Positions 59,111 through 64,000 of a stretch of DNA of 64,000 bases are shown here, in pieces. The translations under genes were made by a program, and so were the position numbers. Below the pieces are notes generated by a model. It saw nothing but the letters and a program-made list of their open reading frames with translations, was not told where the DNA came from and searched no databases. How positions within the stretch are numbered: position 1 is the stretch's first letter; every line of letters begins with the position of its first letter. This stretch comes from Alopecurus myosuroides (taxonomy: Eukaryota > Streptophyta > Magnoliopsida > Poales > Poaceae). The DNA lies in contig CM054059.1 of NCBI GenBank assembly GCA_028641055.1, positions 111,364,263 to 111,428,262 of the forward strand, given 5' to 3'.

Positions 59111-60300
59111 TCTTGCACCGTCTGGCAGATCAACCAAATTCCAAACTTGATTTTCATCCATGGACTTTAACTCGGATCTCATGGCTCCAAGCCATGACTC
59201 GGAATCAGATCCCACCATCGCTTCCAAGTAAGTTGCCGGCTCATTACTGTCTAACAGTAAAACATCACGAGCATTTTGTAACCTGGCAGATCACCGTGGT
59301 TCAGGTGTTGTTACCGGCGTAGGTACCACGACCGTCTTAGCCTCCAAGGCCCTTGCCGACTCGCCCCTAGACGGTTCCTCTCGAATATCTTCAAGTTGCA
59401 CTGTGCTCCCATTGACTCCCTAATTGAGAAACTCTTTCTCAAGCAAGACACCGTTCCGAGCGACAAACACTTTGCCCTCTTCTCGGTTGTAGAAGTAGTA
59501 CCATAAAGTTTCCCTCGGATACCCCACGAAAATACACTTATCCGACTTGGGCGTGATCTTGTCCGACTGAAGTCGCTTGACAAATGCTTCACAACCCCAA
59601 ATCTTAAGAAAAGACAAAGTTGGCCTTTTGCCAGTCCACATCTCATGCGGTGTCTTCACTACTGACTTTGATGTTACTCTGTTTAGTGTGAACGCTGCAG
59701 TTTCTAGACAATAACCCCAAAATGATAAAGGTAGATATGTCTGACTCATCATTGATCGTACCATGTCCAACAGGGTCCGATTTCTCCGTTCTGATACACC
59801 GTTCCTCTGCGGTGTACCCGGCGGAGTGAGTTGAGGAACTATTCCACAACTCTTTAGATGGTCATCAAACTCATGGCTCATGTACTCGCCTCCACGGTCC
59901 GACCATAGAAACTTTATTTGCTTGCCGAGTTGATTTTGTACCTCACTCTGGAATTCCTTGAATTTCTCAAAGCCTTCTGACTTGTGTTTCATTAAATAGA
60001 TATATCCATACCTACTCAAATCATCAGTCAGGGTAATGAAATACTCATAACCACCTCTGGTTGTCGTGCTCATTGGACCACACACATCACTATGTATTAG
60101 TTCCAACAAGTCGGACGCCTTTCACAACTCCTTGAAAAAGGTGTCTTGGTCATTTTGCATAGTAGGCATGATTCGCATGTCTCGAATGACTCTAAGCCGA
60201 ACGAAGTTAGAAGTCCATCACCAAGGAGCTTCTTCATGCGCTTCCAACTTATATGACGAAGCCGACAGTGCCAAAAATAAGTCATATTTAGATAATTTGG
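59111..60300 (-). pseudogene. Copia integrase of element E
   Basis: The pre-integrase zinc region (HCRLRH ... CESCLLC, about 60160-60275) precedes a core with Asp in IHSDVCGP (about 60090), Asp in WSDRGGEY (about 59905) and Glu in VSERRNRT (about 59795). The frame 59420-60109 is open for 229 codons. A TAG near 59420 and another near 59293 lie in the C-terminal region, and a shift near 60110 separates the zinc part. Confidence 0.87.
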
Positions 60301-60790
60301 TTTCAACCTTTTCGAATTTATATTATAGACCGATTCACTATCAAGATTCAAAATAAATAACCCGTCCTGAACGGGTGCCAAGCCATGAAACATATCTTTC
60401 AAATATAAAGAACAACCATTATTCTTAATGTTCGACACATAATCTAGTCTCATCAAACATGAGGCGGAAATAATGTTTCGACTAAGCACTGGAACATAAT
60501 AACAATTATTCAGCTCCATTAAAAATCATGAAGGTAAATGAAGTTGCATCGTGCCGACTTCCAACGCAGCGACTCTCGCCTTGTTGCCGACCCGAATATC
60601 AACCTCTCCTCTTGCCACGCTCCTAGTTCTTACCAGTTCCTGCAACGAGTTGCATATGTGAATAACTGATTTGGTATCATATACCCAAAAATTGTTAGGT
60701 ACACCAGCAAGATAAATGTCTATAACATTGCATACAAGCATACCTGAGTTGGAAGTCACACCTCCACTCTTGGCTCTGTCAGCCAAATAC
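60301..60790 (-). pseudogene. Copia protease region of element E with altered active site
   Basis: The segment WVYDTKSVIHICNS (about 60655-60695) matches the Copia protease active site except that Asp-Thr-Gly is Asp-Thr-Lys. Downstream, LNNCYYVPVLSRNIISASCL (about 60455-60515) is the conserved linker toward integrase. A stop lies at about 60526. Confidence 0.78.
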
Positions 60791-61608
60791 TTGGTGCAGT
60801 TCCTCTTCCAGTGGCCATCCTGCTTGCAATAGAAGAAATTGGCTCCGGCTGTAGGAGATGGCTTAGTCCTTGAGGAAGCGCTCTGAACAGGGCCATGTGC
60901 ATTGCCTCCTCACTTATCCTTCTTCTTCTTGATCCAAGAACTCTTCTTGAACTTAGCCTTATTCTGCACCATCAACACTTGACTGGCGCCTTTCTTGAGA
61001 TCAGCCTCTGTCGTTTTGAGCATCCCATGTAATTCAGTGAGCTTCTTATCCATACCATGAATGTGGTAGTTCGAAATGAACGTACCATACGCACTAGGAA
61101 GTGAGTTTAGAATTATATCAGTAGCAAACTCTTCGTTAATTGGGAAGTCCAGCCTATCCAGAGATTGCACGTAACCATTCATCTTGATTACATGCGGACT
61201 CAGTAGATCGCTGTCTTTGAGCTTACAGCCCAGCAAAACTTGAGAGACTTGATACCTCTCGGTCTTTGCCTGAGCCTAGAACATACTTTTGAGGCTTTCG
61301 ATCATATCGTAGGCCTCAACATTCTCGATCTACTGCTGCAAGTCTGGTTCCATGTGTGCAGACATAAGACAGCTAATTTTCGTAGACTCATCTCTAGTCT
61401 TACGGTAGGCATTCATGACAGCGACTGTCGCATCATCATCAGGCTCATCTGGAAGTGGAGTGTCTAGAACATGATCTTTCTTGTCATGCTTGAGGACTAT
61501 CCTCAGATTACGATACCAGTTGGTGAAATTGGTTCCATTAAGCTTATCTTTCTCTAGTATTGACCTCAACGCAAAAGTGGACAACTGAGGAAGTTTGCTA
61601 GGTGCCAT
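60791..61608 (-). pseudogene. gag: gag of element E
   Basis: It starts at ATG 61608 (MAPSKLPQLSTF). Copia gag features follow: LNGTNFTNWYRNLR (about 61505-61545), a helical region at 60910-61236 (LPSAYGTFISNYHIHGM) and a knuckle FYCKQDGHWKRNC at about 60805-60845. The first Cys of the CCHC knuckle is Phe. Stops occur near 61330 and 61275, and a TGA ends the segment near 60910. Confidence 0.82.
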
Positions 61609-62903
61609 TGATCTACAATAGAAAATATGCAAAACACTTAAGACATGTATTCATAAAAGAGCAGGCATATTAAACGCTTTAATACGTATGCTCCCACTAG
61701 AACCAACACCCCTCCGATGGTTGCTAAGTGATTCAAGATCCTAAATAAGCAAGCCGACTAGCCAGCTTTAGCATCACCGCTAGCCGTCAAGTGATCTAGG
61801 TAGGCAACACCTTGCCAATCATATCCAATACGACTCCTGTTAGTCGGGTGGCATCACATGCCCCGGCTCTCAACCTACCTTGCCCCGAGCCCCACAACCG
61901 TTGTGATGGAATCGTCTACCTTACCAAGTACTTCCGCTGTAAGAGTCCGACTCAAACCCACCTAATCGGAAAGAATTGGTAGCACCTCAATTTTATGAGC
62001 CCACTACCAAGAATGTACGACTTGTGATGGTGCAGCACTGGCGGGGCGACCGACTAGACCTTCTTTGAGGGATTAAAATCTACCAACTATCTAAATAGAG
62101 GTAAAATGAGACATAACAATAACACAAATAAAGCAATTATAATGTGAAACGGTATGGGTCTCTTCATGGTGATCTCCATCTCCACAAAGCTTGTAAGTCG
62201 ACTCGTGCCAACTCTTGTCACGTGCCATCTTACTCCATGTAGCCGACTTGTACATTGACTTGCATGTCATCCGGGTTCTCCAAAAAGCTGCACTAGCTAG
62301 TAAATGAAAAATTACATAGAGAATCCGACACGCAGACCATTATACAATAAAATGACAGCACCTAGGCTCCAGCCGGCTGACAAAATTATGATACTCAGAT
62401 CACGTAAGAATTACACACATCACATGCACATAAGCCATACCATTCACAACATCCTGCAAAAACAAGTTATGCATAGAAACGATATCTACCGGCATTGTGA
62501 AACTCGTAATGACATCTAAGGCGCCCTACGATTTTGGAAAACGCAGATCTCATCTGCATTCCGAACATGGATTTCTTCATCGGATAAAACAGTTTTACCC
62601 AAATCTGATCCGTATTCCGATTCGACCAAACTCTTTGATCTTCGATCACCGCAACTGGATTTATATGTCATGGTATACCCCGATGGCGGAAACCGGCCGG
62701 TAGGGGTAAGTTGTTCCACGACCTTAGCAGTATGATCACGGAAACCATATCCTCCATTAACCCCCGAGTACGATTGATCCAATCAACCTTGTACAAAACT
62801 GATATATCTCATAGAACGACCACCAAAACAACAATTAGATCCAATCTAACGCTAACTACATATCACATATGTGCAGATCACGGGCCTAAAACCAGAAACT
62901 ACC
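61609..62903 (-). other. Leader of element E between primer binding site and gag
   Basis: About 1.3 kb without a conserved ORF. Long 5' leaders are common in BARE/Angela elements and usually carry packaging signals; I cannot identify one here. Confidence 0.6.
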
Positions 62904-62915
62904 GCTCTGATACCA
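62904..62915 (-). promoter_or_regulatory. Primer binding site of element E
   Basis: The minus strand reads TGGTATCAGAGC, the initiator tRNA-Met complement, right after the 5' LTR end CCTACA. Confidence 0.92.
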
Positions 62916-62916
62916 C

Positions 62917-64000
62917 TGTAGGAACGCGTAGAGATAAACAAAACTTTTCTACGCGGTACTTCCAAGATCTAGCCGAGGTAGAAGGCCACGAGGATTACCA
63001 CTAGACGCGTAGGTGTGGATTATCGATGAAGCACGTCGATGCAGTGATGTCCCATGATCCGATCTAGCCGATACAATCCTGTGATCGTTGAAGTGCTGAA
63101 CGTAAAAAAACCACTGCCGGTATCCACACGTACGAGGAGGAGCTTCGACGGCGGACTGCTAGGTCCGGTGCGGCGGCTGGGCTGAGTGGGGCTAGGGTTC
63201 CCAACGCATGGGAGTGGAAACTATTGCGCGTTGGGCAACCTATGTCCCTCTTATATAGCGAGTGGGAGTGGGCTGCACAACGCTTGTGGCCCATTCCCTC
63301 TGTGAGTCCAACTACATTTCCGGTTCGAGTCCAACCCGACCAATATACTTGCTCCCGCTCTTAAGTGTGCGACCCTGTAGGCTCATGGCGACTTGGACAC
63401 GATTGGAGTCCGACTCCCAATCGATCAATCGGTAGCGGCTCCTAGCAGAACGTGCCGACTCCCAAGTGCCATAGAGTCATGACGACATACCTTCCCATGT
63501 GACTTTCATCTGAGTCCCTTTTGCCTCACGATAAACCTTGTCAAACTATAGGCGAATTATCGTCATCCCTTAAATAGCTCAACTATCTTCTCGGTCTGTG
63601 ATATATGATTCATCTGACTAACTCTTAGTCAATGGACCTAGTTAACACTTAATTGAGTCGCGCATGGCCATGCTTCCGGAATCACATCACTCGAGAGGGC
63701 CCAGAGAATATCTCTCCAGTCGGAGGGGCAAAATCCCATCTTAATTATCCACATCATGCAGCTTGCTTCTCATTCGACCCGAACTCTGCCTTTATAACTG
63801 CTTTGTCACGGAAGAATGTTTGACAGAATCTAAGTCGGTGATTCATAACTCGGATTGTGCGACAATCTCAAGTCTAAGGATTACATTGATTGAGACATGC
63901 AAATGACTACTTACTTGTTGCATCTCAATATGGGTCAGTCCGACTTGCTAAAGTCTTTAGCCAAGTGTGTGAACGTTGGAATAGTATCGCCATGCCCATG
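62917..64000 (-). repeat. 5' LTR of element E (1084 bp in window)
   Basis: It matches 56302 onward with about 6-8% difference in two compared blocks. By comparison with the 3' LTR, about 250 bp lie beyond the window end. Confidence 0.92.

Larger units (their letters stand above)
56302..64000 (-). mobile_element. Element E: Angela/BARE-like Copia retrotransposon (runs off window)
   Basis: On the minus strand: 5' LTR (62917 to beyond 64000), primer binding site, long leader, gag, protease, integrase, reverse transcriptase, RNase H, polypurine tract and 3' LTR (56302-57632). The integrase-before-RT order marks Copia. Sequence feel and the LTR start TGTTGGGAATATGCCC resemble Angela/BARE/WIS elements, but the LTR is shorter (1331 bp) than I recall for those. 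LTR divergence is about 6-8% where compared. The left flank is CACTA; its target-duplication partner is outside the window. Confidence 0.88.

Overview
The window looks like intergenic DNA from a large Triticeae-type grass genome (wheat, barley or a relative). I see no host gene, tRNA, rRNA or CRISPR array. Almost every base belongs to LTR retrotransposons nested inside one another, plus one MITE. Lineage names come from motif recognition, not a database search.

From left to right: 1-1566 is the end of a long LTR of the same family as element A. 1567-5941 is the 3' half of an Athila-lineage Gypsy element (F) with its 3' LTR. 5942-7385 is a related 3' untranslated fragment (G) carrying a MITE. 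7386-9715 is a related LTR in inverted orientation (H). 9716-56301 is element D, a Tat-lineage Gypsy element on the minus strand that hosts the rest of the nest. Element C (Tat-lineage, plus strand, 11410-47813, target duplication AGTTT) sits in an exon of D's antisense gene. Element A (15098-36283, target duplication TGAAT) sits in C between gag and protease. Element B (Tat-lineage, minus strand, 22549-32536, target duplication AGCAC) sits in the 3' LTR of A. Element E, an Angela/BARE-like Copia element on the minus strand, starts at 56302 inside the gag of D and runs off the window.

LTR divergence counted by eye agrees with the nesting order: B about 0.6% (3 of 480), A about 1.2% (last 1.5 kb of the LTR), C about 3%, E about 6-8%. 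A is a LARD-like derivative: LTRs of 5183 and 5184 bp around only 826 bp of internal DNA that keeps scraps of a Tekay/Del-type pol. B has lost most of pol but keeps an open gag and protease.

The most interesting feature is that all three Tat elements (B, C, D) carry an additional gene on the strand opposite to gag-pol, between pol and the 3' LTR. Each has its own TATA box, several GT-AG introns whose phases agree, an N-terminal domain like Pfam Transposase_28 (putative gypsy-type transposon domain) and a coiled-coil C-terminal half. All three copies are damaged by stops or frameshifts here. Additional antisense ORFs in Tat elements have been reported before; their function is, to my knowledge, unknown.
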